A stretch of 64,000 bases of DNA from Hericium rajendrae (lineage: Eukaryota > Basidiomycota > Agaricomycetes > Russulales > Hericiaceae), in assembly GCA_033439255.1 (NCBI GenBank), contig CM065881.1:248001-312000 (forward strand). The letters run 5' to 3'. The notes beneath the pieces are model-generated. The model saw nothing but the letters and a program-made list of their open reading frames with translations, did no database searches and had not been told where the DNA came from. The translations under genes and the position numbers were made by a program. How positions within the stretch are numbered: position 1 is the stretch's first letter; each line of letters starts with the position of its first letter. Below, piece after piece: positions 1 to 10,843 of the stretch.

Positions 1-75
1 ACGCTTGGGGGCCAGCTCACGTTTGAGAACTTCATGAAGATCATTGGGAAAAGCTCAGTCATCCCGGGCTTGTGA
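1..75 (+). CDS. FunK1-like fungal protein kinase, C-terminal end only
   Basis: The window opens inside a reading frame that runs to TGA at 73-75. The 24 visible residues contain GGQLTFENFMKIIG. This matches the last residues of the complete FunK1-like kinase on the minus strand at 5356 (GGRITFEKFMEVIG), so this is the end of a paralogous gene that starts outside the window. FunK1 kinases are a large family expanded in basidiomycetes. No catalytic motif is visible here, so activity cannot be judged. The call rests only on the shared tail. Confidence 0.7.
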   Translation, partial: TLGGQLTFENFMKIIGKSSVIPGL

Positions 76-458
76 TGCCCCTATATTTATTCATTGCCTA
101 CACGGATGTACTTAATCATGTACTCCAGCACTATATGTAACTTACTAGATCCTCATCTGATAGCATATGCATATAATACGACTCGTTGACACGGGCAACA
201 GGCGGAAACACCGGTCCAACAGAACTCGAAAACATCTTCTTAATACATCGTGGATCGGATTCTTGTGGATAGATAATCTCGCTGACAAAGGTGCATCAAC
301 TGCTCGATCGTTAAATTGATAGCGGTACTACGATTGTAGAATGACCGTAGCATATAGCACGAAGTCGGTACGAACTAAGTACGAAGTCAGGGACAAGCCA
401 GGTGTCGGTAATTCCCAAGATCAAATATTGAAATTTTCATGAGATCATGGGATTCGAC
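76..458. other. Intergenic, 3' flank of kinase to tRNA
   Basis: No open frame or RNA gene is supportable. The stretch is moderately AT-rich and contains short direct repeats (ACGAAGTCGGTACGAACTAAGTACGAAGTC near 359-388). It probably holds the kinase 3' UTR and the tRNA upstream flank. Confidence 0.5.
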
Positions 459-532
459 GGCCGACTAGCTCAGTTGGTTAGAGCGTCGTGCTAATAACGC
501 GAAGGTCTTGGGTTCGATCCCCACGTTGGCCA
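459..532 (+). tRNA. tRNA-Ile (anticodon AAU)
   Basis: A 74-nt cloverleaf can be folded by eye. The acceptor stem is GGCCGAC with GTTGGCC plus discriminator A. The D arm holds TAGCTCAGTTGGTTA. The anticodon stem TCGTG/CGCGA encloses loop CTAATAA with anticodon AAT, which decodes AUU and, after inosine editing, AUC. The T arm contains GGTTCGATCCC. There is no intron. The internal A box (about 466-477) and B box (about 510-520) are present. CCA is not encoded, as expected for a eukaryotic nuclear tRNA. Confidence 0.96.
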
Positions 533-551
533 TTGGAACTGAACTTGCCAG

Positions 552-570
552 TTTTTTATTTTTATTTTTG
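552..570 (+). terminator. RNA polymerase III T-run terminator
   Basis: A run of six T, followed by two runs of five T, begins 20 nt after the tRNA body. This is the usual Pol III stop signal. Confidence 0.85.
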
Positions 571-1038
571 TCTGTTTCTCAACAGACATTCGCATGGTAG
601 CATGGAACGTTGTGTAGTGATATGAAAGGTCGACATAAGATGACTTTCGTTCACATTATGTTCTGTGCCCTACTGACAGCTCTGACGAGACAGGAACAAG
701 CTGCATACAGTACAGTAGACATGATCGCAACGATAAAACGTTCCCGCACACAATTTTACCCGGAATGTGCAAGTGAGACAGACAGAGTCCACATACCAGC
801 CCATAACGCACTGGCCGATACCTTTCCCGGTGTATAAAACATTGAGAAGGTCATCGGAGGATGGTTACGCCACGGTACGCTTCGCATGCACATTCACTAG
901 ATTCACCTATGTTAAACTTGGTATTATGAACACCCCTCGTAAGTAAGTGTTGAACTACTTAAATCTGCACAAAGCGTCAACATAGAACACCACCACGAAG
1001 CGCCACCGCTCACCTGGTATACAAATCCGCGAGCGTCC
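571..1038. other. Intergenic, tRNA to glycine cleavage T-protein gene
   Basis: I see no gene. A 75-codon frame at 610-837 lacks protein-like composition. The part next to 1038 should contain the 3' UTR of the minus-strand gene. Confidence 0.5.
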
Positions 1039-2697
1039 TCAGCCGCGCCAGTACCGCGGCTTGATAAACGGCATGGGCGTGAGTACGGCGGGGCGCGCCT
1101 TGCCGCGCACCTCGACGGCGACCTCCATGCCCTTCTTGTGCCACCCGTTCTGGATGTAGCCCATCGCGATGTTCTTGCCCAGCGTCGGGGACGGGATGCC
1201 GGAGGTAACGTGGCCTGGGGACCGAGATCGTCAGTGTCAGACTCTGCCAAGTAGAAGCGGATAGGGCAGCTCACCGATTATGTCCGACGTGGAGGGCGCG
1301 AGGATTTTAGCGCCGTCTGTTAGGGGGATGAGTGAGATGCATGCGAGTATGGTGCGGATCTAACGTACGGCGCGCAGGTGCGCCCTCGACGATCAGGCCG
1401 ATGCGACGTCTCGGCGGGCCATCCTTCAGGTGCTTCAAGACACCCTCGGCGCCGATGAAGTCGGCCTTCTCCCGCCTGTCCTTGCCTGGAATTATACATT
1501 AAGCAGGTGCAGAGACGGGGATGGAATGGTCGCACCGATGACCCAGGACAGAGCGCCTTCGACGGGCGTCGTGTCCTCGTCGAGGTCTTCGCCGTACAGG
1601 CACATGCCCGCCTCGAGGCGGAGACTGTCGCGCGCGCCGAGGCCGGTCAGCTGGACGGGTGGCTTGGAGAGCAGCTTCGCCACCCTAACGGTGTATGCTG
1701 GAGGAATGGAAATCTGTGCAATTTGAGAACAAGTAAGTCGCTAAGTGAATAAAGAGGCGCAGTTGTATGCACCTCGAAACCGTCCTCGCCTGTGTAGCCG
1801 CCGCGGGCGACGTGGAGGTTGAAGCCGTCGATCGGAACGAACGCGGACTTGCCGAAGGTCAGCTTGCTCAGGTCGAAGGAAGTCAAGCCTTGGAGGTAGG
1901 CTGCTGCTTCAGGCCCTGCGGAATGCCGAATATCAATTTCAATGACATAATATGGTGGAATCTCGAGCATATTTACCCTGCAACGCCAGCAGACCCCAGT
2001 TGTCCAAGATCTCGTGCTCGACCTTGCCTGCGCTGGACCGGTCGCTAGCATTCCATTCGGCGAGCTTCTCCTTAAACCAGGAAAGATCCCTGTCGCGCCT
2101 ACCTGCATTAGTTACGACGTAAAACGCGTCCTCTGCGTGTTTCGTGATGATGGTGTCGTCGATGATACCACCCTTCTCGTTAAGAAGAACGGAAAGCGTT
2201 GAAGAATACGGCTCAAGAGCCGAGAGCGACGACGGGGTAAGCCATTCGAGGAACGCAGTTGCGGTCTTTCCGCGGAAACTAAGAAAAGTCAGAATTTGGA
2301 TGAGAAAGGCGTTGGTTTCTCGGAGACTGACTTGCTTTGGACCATGTGTCCCACGTCAAACAAGCCGACGGAATTCCGGACATGGTTATGGCTCGCAACT
2401 TGGATAAGAAAGCATCATGTGAAGGACGCTGTGGTGGGAAGCGAACCCAATGAGAATGACTGACCTTGACCGACGTCACCGTATGCGAGGGGCATGGAAT
2501 ATCCAGCGAATGGAACCATCTTTGCCTTGTTCTCAACATGGAAATCATACAATGCCGTGCGCTTGAGCTATAAGATGTCCTCTCATCAATCGGTGTTCAA
2601 CAACCACGCCCTTGAAGCTCACCTCCGTCGCGTGAGTTGCTAGTCCTCGAGCGGCCCATGACTGCCTTGTCGCTGGCGCAAGACGCGTACGAAGCAT
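1039..2697 (-). CDS. GCV1: Aminomethyltransferase, mitochondrial glycine cleavage T protein
   Basis: This enzyme transfers the aminomethyl carbon of glycine from the H protein to tetrahydrofolate in the mitochondrial matrix. Translating across GT-AG introns on the minus strand gives an N-terminus [20 protein letters not shown] (basic and Ser/Ala-rich, typical of a mitochondrial presequence). It then gives the family signatures [51 protein letters not shown] and the C-terminal block [18 protein letters not shown]. The stop TGA is at 1039-1041. Exons I could fix are 2623-2697, 2465-2567, 2332-2400, and one starting at 2278; more introns follow, so there are at least six exons. An in-frame ATG also exists at 2739, but the presequence favours 2697. 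The gene is head to head with coronin. No frame defect was seen. Confidence 0.93.
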
Positions 2698-2996
2698 GTT
2701 TTGGCCGCGAACCAGGAATAATACGCGAGGCAAAGGCATAGTTTCAACCTTGCAATGCCTGATGAGCCTGAATACGATTGTGGTGGCAGCAGGAAAGACG
2801 GAGAGGCGACGGAGACATGTTGGCGATGTCGTAAAATGTTATACTGACGCCCATGGACATTTACGAACAGGGTTTCAGGGGTCGTAGATGGTCGTGCAGA
2901 CGACTTATCGACGGCGCTCGCAACGCAACGACCGCCAATACACAATACCTACCCTTCGTTCACTCTTCTTTGTTGGCGCAAAGGACAGGCTAGATC
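2698..2996. promoter_or_regulatory. Divergent promoter region between GCV1 and coronin
   Basis: The two start codons are 299 bp apart and point away from each other, so both promoters must lie here or overlap the 5' ends. No canonical TATA box stands out. A CCACAATCG element on the minus strand near 2779 is a possible CCAAT-type site. Co-regulation is inference only. Confidence 0.5.
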
Positions 2997-4920
2997 ATGT
3001 CCCGTTTTGTCCGACCATCCAAATATCGGTAGGTTCTGTGTTGATTGTTAACGATACTGTGTTGACTGTTAACGATTACGCCTTGCATCGGCCACAGTCA
3101 TGTCTTCGGACAGCCAGCCAAAAAAGAGCACGGATTCGAAAACGTGAAAGTCTCTAACAGTGCTTGGGACACGAACCTCATCTCTGCATCAGGGGTGCGC
3201 CAGTTATATTTTCTTGGACGAACAGAAACTAATATGCGGCCAGAAATACATCAGCATTAACTGGAACGCCTCGGGTGGCGGGGCGTTCGCCATCCTGCCC
3301 GCACCCTCCCCCTTTGGCCCCGCCTCTACCATTCCATACAAGCTCCCCGACATTATCCCCCTCGCCCGCAGCCACACCGCCCCCGTCCTCGACACAGACT
3401 GGTCGCCCCATAACGACGAAACCGTCGCGTCTGCAGGCGAGGACGGCAAGGTCATGATCTGGAAGGTCGATGCGGGCACGTTCGAGGACTGGGGCCAGGA
3501 GGGCTGGGAGCCCCGCGATTTCGACCCCGTCCTTCGCATCGACGCGTCGCCCCGCAAGATCGGCCAGGTGCTCTGGCACCCGACCGCCCAGCACGTGCTG
3601 GCTAGTGCAGCCGGCGACCACGCCGTCAAGCTCTGGGACCTCGGATCACCAGAGGCACCCAAGTCGGTGTTGTCTGGCCACGGCGACGCCATCCAGAGCA
3701 TCGCATTCAACACCACCGGCCAACTGCTCGTCACGACGTCCAGAGACCGTAAGATTCGTATCTTTGACGCCCGTGCCGGCGGCGAGGCTGTGAGGATTAC
3801 CGAGGGACACGGTGGGATCAAAGGCGCGCGGGCGGTGTGGATGGGCGACAGGGACAGGATCGCGACGACGGGCTTCAGCAAGATGAGCGATCGTCAACTC
3901 AGCATCTGGGAGGCCAGCAGTCTTGCGAACATCAAGACCACGACGATCGACCAGTCCTCAGGCGTCATGATGCCATTCTGGAGTGACAACAACATCCTCT
4001 TCTTAGGTGAGTCCATCTGCCACTCCGCGATGCTCTGTACTGATTAACATGCCTGCAGCTGGCAAAGGGTAACTAATTTCCTTTTTTATACCCACGTGCT
4101 TATTCTGAACTCCGTGCAGAGATGGAAACATCCGCTACTACGAATACGAAGCAGACAACCTGTACGCCCTGGCAGAGCACAAGTCGAGCGAGCCCCAACG
4201 CGGCATGTGCTTCCTGCCCCGCCGCGCACTCAGCACCCCCGACTGCGAAATTGCCCGCGCCTACAAGATCACCGCGTCAGGCATCGAGCCCATCGCGTTC
4301 ATCGTCCCACGAAAGGTCTGTCCCCGCCCTCACCTAGCGCACGCCATCTTCATCTCACCGTCCCGCAGGCCGACTCCTTCCAGTCCGATATCTTCCCCCC
4401 AGCGCCGTCCGCCGAGCCCTCTCTCACCGCAGGCGAGTTCTTCTCCGGCAAGACCGCCCCCGCCAAGCTCGTCAGCCTCGAGAACGGCACCATCACCGCC
4501 GCACCCACTGCCGCCGTGCCGGTGCCCGCACCCACGCCTGCGCCCGCCCCTACGCCCGCCGCCGCGCCCGCGCCCGCCGCCATCACGCCGACGCGGTCGT
4601 ACACCGCGCCGCCGCCCGAGCCCGCGCAGGCGCCCTCGCCGCTCGCCAAAGCGCCCACGGAGCCCCTCCCCGAGCCCACGTCCTCCCCCGCCGAGGTGAA
4701 GACGCCCCCGCGCGCGCAGAGCACCAACGACGTACGTCTTTCCTCTATGCGCGGGCGTGCGTGAGCTGATGTTGTGGTGCAGGACGCGCTGCAGGCGGAG
4801 AACGCGCGGCTGAGTGGGGAGCTACGCGAGGCGCGCGCGCTGATCCGCGATCTCGAGCTGCAGGTCGAGAGTATGAGGGCGAACGCGCGCAAGGCGGCCG
4901 AGGCGCTGCTCGCGCATTGA
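2997..4920 (+). CDS. crn1: Coronin, actin-binding WD40 protein
   Basis: Coronin binds F-actin and regulates the Arp2/3 complex at cortical actin patches. The start MSRFVRPSKYRHVFG is the family N-terminal signature and spans a first intron at 3029-3097. A second intron lies at 3195-3243. Large exon 3 encodes the WD40 propeller (SHTAPVLDTDWSPHNDETVA, KLWDLGS, SRDRKIRIFDARAGG, RITEGHGGIKGARAVWM). After two short introns the propeller ends with RYYEYE and the coronin C-terminal extension (ADSFQSDIFPPAP). A Pro/Ala-rich linker follows (about 4500-4730). The last exon codes for a coiled coil rich in Glu/Leu/Arg, as expected for trimerisation and Arp2/3 contact. The stop TGA is at 4918-4920. Length and domain order are normal. 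Confidence 0.96.
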
Positions 4921-5355
4921 GGGGAAGAAGGCTGCGGAAACGTGTAGGTATGGAAGGACTCTGGATGCGTTGTCGTGAATACAAATTGTAATGCCTGGAT
5001 GTGATGTGCGATGGAGTTGTGCTGTTTTGGATCGTTTGGGATGATGTCCTATTTTACTTCGGCTCGGGCTCTCGCGCTACGTCTCCGCCGTCGCTGCCGC
5101 TTCCCCAGCAAACTCGCACAAAGACATGAGCGCCGTCGACGGTTTGACTCACCATGGTACAATCTCACATGCATGGACGGTGACACAGGAGGCAGGGCGC
5201 ACCTATCAGCTACGCCGCATCGCTGTCTAGCAATATGAATACGCTGCCGCATGCATTGAAAGGACAATATAATATATGATAGATGGGTATAGTTATGCTA
5301 AATTGACCGGGGTATCGTACAATGGCATGATGTCAAGTTCGTGGTGTCAAAGTCG
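4921..5355. other. Convergent intergenic spacer
   Basis: Coronin and the minus-strand kinase converge here. I see no additional gene. Small open frames on both strands at 5011-5267 mirror each other and have no homology I recognise. Confidence 0.5.
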
Positions 5356-8165
5356 TCACAGCTCAGGGCTCTCTCCTATCACTTCCATAAATTTCTCGAA
5401 TGTAATCCGGCCCCCAAGCGTCTCGTCATCCCATGGCTCCTCTGCGTTTGAGGGGGGAATCTGGATGCTGTGACCATCAGGGGCGCCGTTGTTGTCCTTG
5501 TTGTCTACCTTAGAGATAGGATCAGGACGATGGCGTCCGGCCGCACTGTTCTCGCCATCGCCTTGTTCAAACTCGAACACAAATACGTCCAAATCGTCGT
5601 AGTCGTCCTCGAGCTCCGTCTGCGCTTCAGCCGTGTCCTGGTTCTTGGCCTGGCTGGCCAACACCTCGAGCCTGTGCTTTTCCATCGCCTCATAAGCGTC
5701 TTTCAGCATGTCAACCAGTGGCTTGATCCACGTGTCCAAAATGGGCCGGAATTTGGGCCTGACGGCGGCATATAGGGCAATTCGCTCGTCGTTCGATGCG
5801 GAGTTGAAAAGGAGGGACTTGTGTCTCCAGATGCCTTGCCAATCACCGTCCACCCAAGGCTCGACTACAGGCACGGGCCGCTTCGGCTCGGTTCCATCGA
5901 AATTGAAGTGAACTGCGCACCAGATCAGGATGTTGATGAAGGACTCGAGATCGTGGCGGTAGAGGTGACGAGGAGGGTCTTTTTTTAGTAGTTCCAGAGC
6001 CATGAAGGGTGCTGTTCCTGTCTGATGACGAGCCGTTGCGTTGGCCGACGAATCGTCGGACTCCCTTTTCGTCGTCATGTCCTCACTGAGATCCCAGTCA
6101 TTGAGGACACCAACGAGGCCTATGGTGGAAATTCTGAACATGACATTGTTCACACTCAGGTCACGGTGTAAGACGTGGGCTGTCTGATAAACAACGCGGT
6201 GGCCTGGGGAGCACTCAATTGTTAGCATTGTACGGAATGGAAGCATGGAGAATAGCGCTTACAGCGAACGAAGTCCAAGAAGACCCTCTGGAAGCCGACC
6301 AACGAACGCAACTTGTACAAGGGTAGTGCACGGGCGCACACCAGGATTCGAAGGACTCGCGGCTCTGGAGATCCAGTTTTACTGGACATGCTGGCGCGAG
6401 GAAGATGCAAATCATCTTTGTCCAAAGTCGCAGAGCACTGGAGATCCGGGAGATGGTTTCGCCATTTGATAGGGAGCTTGGCTCGGATGGTGCGAATCAA
6501 TGAGTCCTCGGCTGCACGAGTGGAAACAGGCCAGCTTAGCTTCGCAACAAGATCCGGGACGGTGAAGAACTTTGACGGTAGGTTCTCTTTATCCGAGGGC
6601 GTCACGGGCAGCACGACCGTCCCTCGTCCGACGATTCCATACTGTACGTGCAGCGCTTCCCCTCGCACTTTCAGGGAAATCTTGTTCGCTATCTTCTGAC
6701 CGTTTCGGTCTTCGACCTTGCCAACAGGAAGCACAAGATCCGCGCTTTTCACCGTGGTGGGTGCGCCAGTGTCAGATGAAGGATAGCGGAGCAATGGTTC
6801 GTAACCGAAATGGTCGCGATCACAGAGGGAAAGAGCAACGGCAACAAGGAGCAGTTTACTGGGGTCCGGCTTTCGTCCCATGAGCGTATAGTTGAACTCT
6901 TGAGTCTTGAGGACACCGATACGGTCAAAGTACCAGAGAGATATCATCCGTCCCCTGACAAATATTGCCATAGTGTAGCGCTGGTTGCCTACTTGTGACA
7001 TGAGCTCTAATGCATACGATCCCACCTGGAGTTCATTGTCCGTCAATTTGAGTACGGCAGGACCAGCGTTCGGATCGATAGCATTCCTGACTTCCTCTGC
7101 ACCTTCAGCAGACAGGGTGTCCTGAATCGGCTCCAATGGGGATTTGTTGGCCTTGCGAGCCTTGGTTTGCTAGAGCAGTATCGGAGACAGCCTTCCGTTT
7201 GCTTCCGGTCGGTGCGTCGTAATGCTCATCGAGGGCGGGAGGGTTTCGATCAGTGGAAGTAGGGGTATGAACAGGCGGATCATGGCTATGTCTTGCCGTG
7301 GTTTGATTGTTTTTGCTACGAAGGCTTTTGCCTTTTGCAGAAGATTTCGAGGCAGCAGCACGCTTGCCCGCTCTGGGGCCCGGCATGGAAGCATGGCCTT
7401 GGGGTTGGGCGTTGAGACTGATACCAGTCCCCACCTTGCCCTCGAAGCACAGATGAACGCCTATCGTTATCACAGGACCCTTCTTCCCTGACTTCTGCAG
7501 ACGTGCGGCGGCCTCTGTGTCGACACCCATAATATCAGGTTGCACGAAGTTTTGTCCGGCAGCCATCATCTGAGTTGAACCCATATGGAGAAATTCGATC
7601 GCGGCCTTGGCTTCTATCTTCAAGTGGACCTTTGCCTGCTGATAAGCGTCCCGAAAAAGGTCGCATACAGGACGATACATATTTGTTTCGCCACGTTTCT
7701 CCTTAAAGATAGCTTCAAGTTCGTCGAGGGCCGTCGACAACGGGAGATACGCCCACTCATTTAGCTTCAAATCCGCCGCTTTGAAGCCCCAAACGGCCTG
7801 AACGAAGTCTTCGACGTCGAGGGAATCCTGGAAGTCACCCATCGCGTCTGTGCGGAGCAATGGTTTGATGTTGGCTTGTAACGTTTTCCCACTGTAGGGG
7901 ACCGAGCTGAGTCCTGGTTTAAGTGGCGTACTGCCTGGGAGTGACGGTCATCGTCAGCCAGGATCAAGGAACATTGAGTCTGGACATACCGGCAAACTCT
8001 AATTTGGTTTGTTGAAGAGTCGCGCGTTTGGGAGGGGTGATTGGAATGTCAAGACGTGAACCGGTGCGATTCCGGGTTCTGTATTATAGGCCATGGTACA
8101 GGTGAGCGAAGGTGAGATCGTGGATGGAGAAGGTGACTTACCTGAGGAGCTGAGCTTCTCTTATA
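5356..8165 (-). CDS. FunK1-like fungal protein kinase
   Basis: This is a predicted protein kinase of the FunK1 family, which is strongly expanded in mushrooms and of mostly unknown substrates. Reading minus-strand exons gives ITPPKRATLQQTKLEFAG (exon near 7991-8085), a long N-terminal domain (about 7160-7930), and a linker with many Lys/Ser. The kinase core follows (6222-7130), and after an intron near 6200-6240 comes the catalytic loop HRDLSVNNVMFR with NDWDLSE in place of DFG. The APE-like segment is TGTAPFMALELL and the tail ends GGRITFEKFMEVIGESPEL. HRD and the catalytic-loop Asn are present. The start codon is not settled: the frame enters through an intron ending near 8085, and I found no clear upstream ATG. 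The tail matches the truncated gene at 1-75, so two paralogs flank the GCV1/coronin pair. Confidence 0.85.
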
Positions 8166-9196
8166 GAAAGTTCAACTGTGGGCGTTGTGGACGTGACCGT
8201 TGAGGACAATGGAGGAATTGCACGAGGCTGCAGGCCACCAAGCCGCCTCGCGAACAATAATTGAATCCCCGCGACGGGGACTCATCACGTGATCGCGTCT
8301 TTATTCCTTTCAGGCGGAGTCACCGGCCACCGTGGACTGCAGCCTTTCAACTATCCTAGCGGTGCGCGCACCGGTTCCCGGCTCAGAGAGGCTCACCTTC
8401 GCATAGGATTGATTGTGTCCCTTGCTCGGAGAGCAGGCTCTCCAGTCTCACAATGTTGCGTGAAAACGTGCAGGCACAGCGTCCTCGAACAAACAAACGC
8501 CTTATTAGGATAAAATTTCTATTTTGGCTGGCAATGACCTCAGTCGTGATCTCATGCTGAAGTCATCGTGCTGCGCACCGACTGCCAGCCTTCCAGCTGA
8601 ACTGGAACTGGAACTGGAACTCGAACAGTACTCGAACTCGAACTCCGAGCAAGGGCTCCGTCGCACCCGGCGGCACTCGAGTTCTATTGCCAGAAGGCAC
8701 CAAACATGGACATCAAGTTGGTTATATGTCAGGCCTGACAGATCGGTGAGTTTGAATGGTTTTCATAAATCAATATACCCTCGACTCCACTGACGTATAG
8801 ACCCTGTGCGTATAAATTAAAGTACAGCATATTCTTAAGTGACTGACTTCTTTTAAAAAAACATTTTGGGCCAAGCCTACGTAAAGTCATTCAAACTGAC
8901 TCACAACATTCTAGGCCTGGGTATAAGATTTAATATGTACGTCACATGTATATATATGTATTTGACATACAGTAAATTCTGATGACTCTACTATAGAATT
9001 GTACAAAACTTGAATTGTGACAACTCCATCTGCGCCCATCAATTTAACTTTTGCAGATCCACTCTTATTCCGAGGTGACATTACATCATCTCTTTTTGTG
9101 AATACTTAAGTACAGGCTAACAATTGATGGAATGGTATCACCTTTTGCCACCTATCTCTAACATCTTCTCGTCAAATTCTGACACTCAGGCTCATC
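8166..9196. other. Intergenic between kinase and small gene
   Basis: This stretch holds the presumed kinase promoter, with the palindrome ATCACGTGAT (E-box CACGTG) at 8284-8293. It also has a GAACTG/GAACTC hexamer microsatellite at 8600-8650. I see no supportable gene; the sequence becomes AT-rich after 8800. Confidence 0.5.
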
Positions 9197-9604
9197 ATGA
9201 ACAACTTCGCGGTATCATCTATTGTTCTATTGACTATTATTAATATTGATCTGATAAATGCATTTTAATTTTACAGGACAATGTCCGCATCTTCTTCTGG
9301 AACTCGTTCGGAGAACTTGAATATGGTCGTGTTCAATCCACTTCTGTCCAATTGGATGTGAGTAATGTCTGCATGCATGCATAGGTGTTGTCTTATTACA
9401 TTTTAGGGAACACAAATCGTCACAGTACGTCTTGAAAAAACAGATACACTCGTCAATCTGCCGTACACATCGTATTGCATATACTATACAGATATGATTG
9501 CTAACAACTATAGTTCAGTGCAGACTTACTTAACGCAGATCATGGGCAGCAGCACGATCACTAGACGAGTTATAAAGAGGGACAGATTAAAGGCCGAGGG
9601 ATGA
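9197..9604 (+). CDS. Small hypothetical protein, 97 aa, three exons
   Basis: The gene appears only after splicing, because its exons are short: 9197-9211, 9277-9357 and 9407-9604. Both introns sit in phase 0 with GT donors and pyrimidine-rich AG acceptors (TTTTACAG, CATTTTAG). The protein starts MNNFADNVRIFFWNSFGEL and continues with STSVQLDGTQIVTVRLEKTD, a pattern of alternating hydrophobic residues that suggests a small beta-rich fold. The C-terminus is basic (TRRVIKRDRLKAEG). There is no signal peptide, membrane segment or CaaX box, so it is not a pheromone precursor. Function is unknown. The coherent phase and the open 65-codon last exon support a real gene. A small conserved family in polypores is my guess and not shown here. 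Confidence 0.6.
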
Positions 9605-10302
9605 CTATGTTCTGACCGGCATCCTCCTCCGATAGTTTTGAAATAACTGTTAACATACCTCTGACAAGAATATTGAGTCAATTCTGCAGATTATAGTAGA
9701 GGTCACTGCGAAAGGTAGTAGCCAATATATCTTGAAAACAAAGATAATACATAGATATGGTAGCAGTCTCGGGAGGTCTGTCTCTTTCTGTGAACACACT
9801 GTCTTGAATCTTATTGGACTTCTTTTCTATAATACCTTTTGTATTTTATTTTTCTGTGATCTCTAGGTGTACAAAAATAGGCAGTTATTATACCAATTGG
9901 AGTGAACAGGTAACCTTCGGTGACAATTTTCAGGCATGCAATAAGTACAATCATTTTATTTATTTATTCATTCAAGTGGCTATACTTACACCAATATAGG
10001 AGTCAGTTACAGTAATTTCAAAAGCCTCAAAATTAAAAAAGAATAAATAAAAAGAATAAATAAAGAATATTACATATTAATACCTAATAATATTTGGTAG
10101 ATGAACGACTCAATCAGCAGTATGGTTGGTGCAGGTTATGCAGTTCGGCAAGGCTAAGGTGGTGTTAGAGCAAGGCTAAGGCGAGGTGAGAGTTAAAAAG
10201 GCACACCAGCGGAGATTGTTTTGTTAAGCGAGTTTCTTATAAGGGGAGTGGGGCGGCAGCATAGGGCGTCTAACAAGACCATCTTCTCTGAGCAGTCCGG
10301 CC
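9605..10302. other. AT-rich intergenic, promoter side of the disrupted gene
   Basis: No gene is supportable. The stretch contains an A/T-rich run (10018-10085, AATAAA-like words) and a short direct repeat CAAGGCTAAGG near 10146-10181. Its right end should be the promoter and 5' UTR of the gene whose ATG is at 10303. Confidence 0.45.
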
Positions 10303-10456
10303 ATGGATACAAAGGAAGTTGCGGTCAATTGTTCGTCTGCCCCCAGTCTTCCACTTATCGATCGATCTCTGGTTCCAACCTTCCCCACACGCAATTTAGA
10401 ATGGCATCTCTCACTGTCTGGGCCGATCCTTGAGCCTGGTCAGGTCATTCCATCAG
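10303..10456 (+). pseudogene. Host gene of unknown function, 5' part, interrupted by element E
   Basis: An ATG-initiated frame of 51 codons begins MDTKEVAVNCSSAPSLPLID and includes NLEWHLSLSGPILEPGQVIP. It is cut by the LTR of element E. The last five bases, ATCAG (10452-10456), are repeated directly after E at 43341-43345, the expected target-site duplication. Counting one copy of ATCAG, the same reading frame continues at 43346 and runs to a stop at 43867-43869, giving 225 codons in total. I do not recognise the protein. An exon upstream of this ATG cannot be excluded. Confidence 0.7.
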
Positions 10457-10689
10457 TGTAACGAGGCACCGCCAGCGGTCCGGACGGCCCGCAAGCCGCG
10501 TCATACGAGAAAGGCAGGAGTGTTAGTCAGCGAGCTGGGAACAGCCGACGGACTTTGAATAGCGTAGAGTAGTCGCGTGTCATGTACGAACTAGCATCAT
10601 CTTCTTGAATATCATCATCTTCGACGCTTCGTCGTCCCTACTTAGGCTCATCGCCTTCTCTTCCATTCTCCTCTGGTTCCTCTCTCCGC
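10457..10689 (+). repeat. Element E 5' LTR, left part
   Basis: The sequence matches the first 233 bp of the intact 3' LTR at 42822. It stops at the duplicated CCGC (10686-10689), where element D entered. Confidence 0.95.
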
Positions 10690-10843
10690 TGGAGAGGCCT
10701 AGCGGAATGCTCTCATGGAATGATCTGATGATAATGCTACTCTACACTGAGGCTCTAACTCTATGCTCTGCTGACTAAGCCTCGGCTATCTCCACCTCCT
10801 CGGCTATCCCGGCTCCCTCCGGACCTCCCGACTCCCTAGTCCA
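10690..10843 (-). repeat. Element D 3' LTR
   Basis: In sense orientation it starts TGGACTAGGGAGTC and ends GGCCTCTCCA. It is identical by eye to the copy at 25585-25738. The pol frame runs on through the polypurine tract into this LTR and stops at 10775. Confidence 0.95.

Noticed and set aside
1430-2202. Plus-strand frames across the GCV1 locus
   Set aside because: They are antisense shadows of the T-protein exons.
9197-9604. Mating pheromone precursor
   Set aside because: The spliced product is 97 aa and ends KAEG with no CaaX box.
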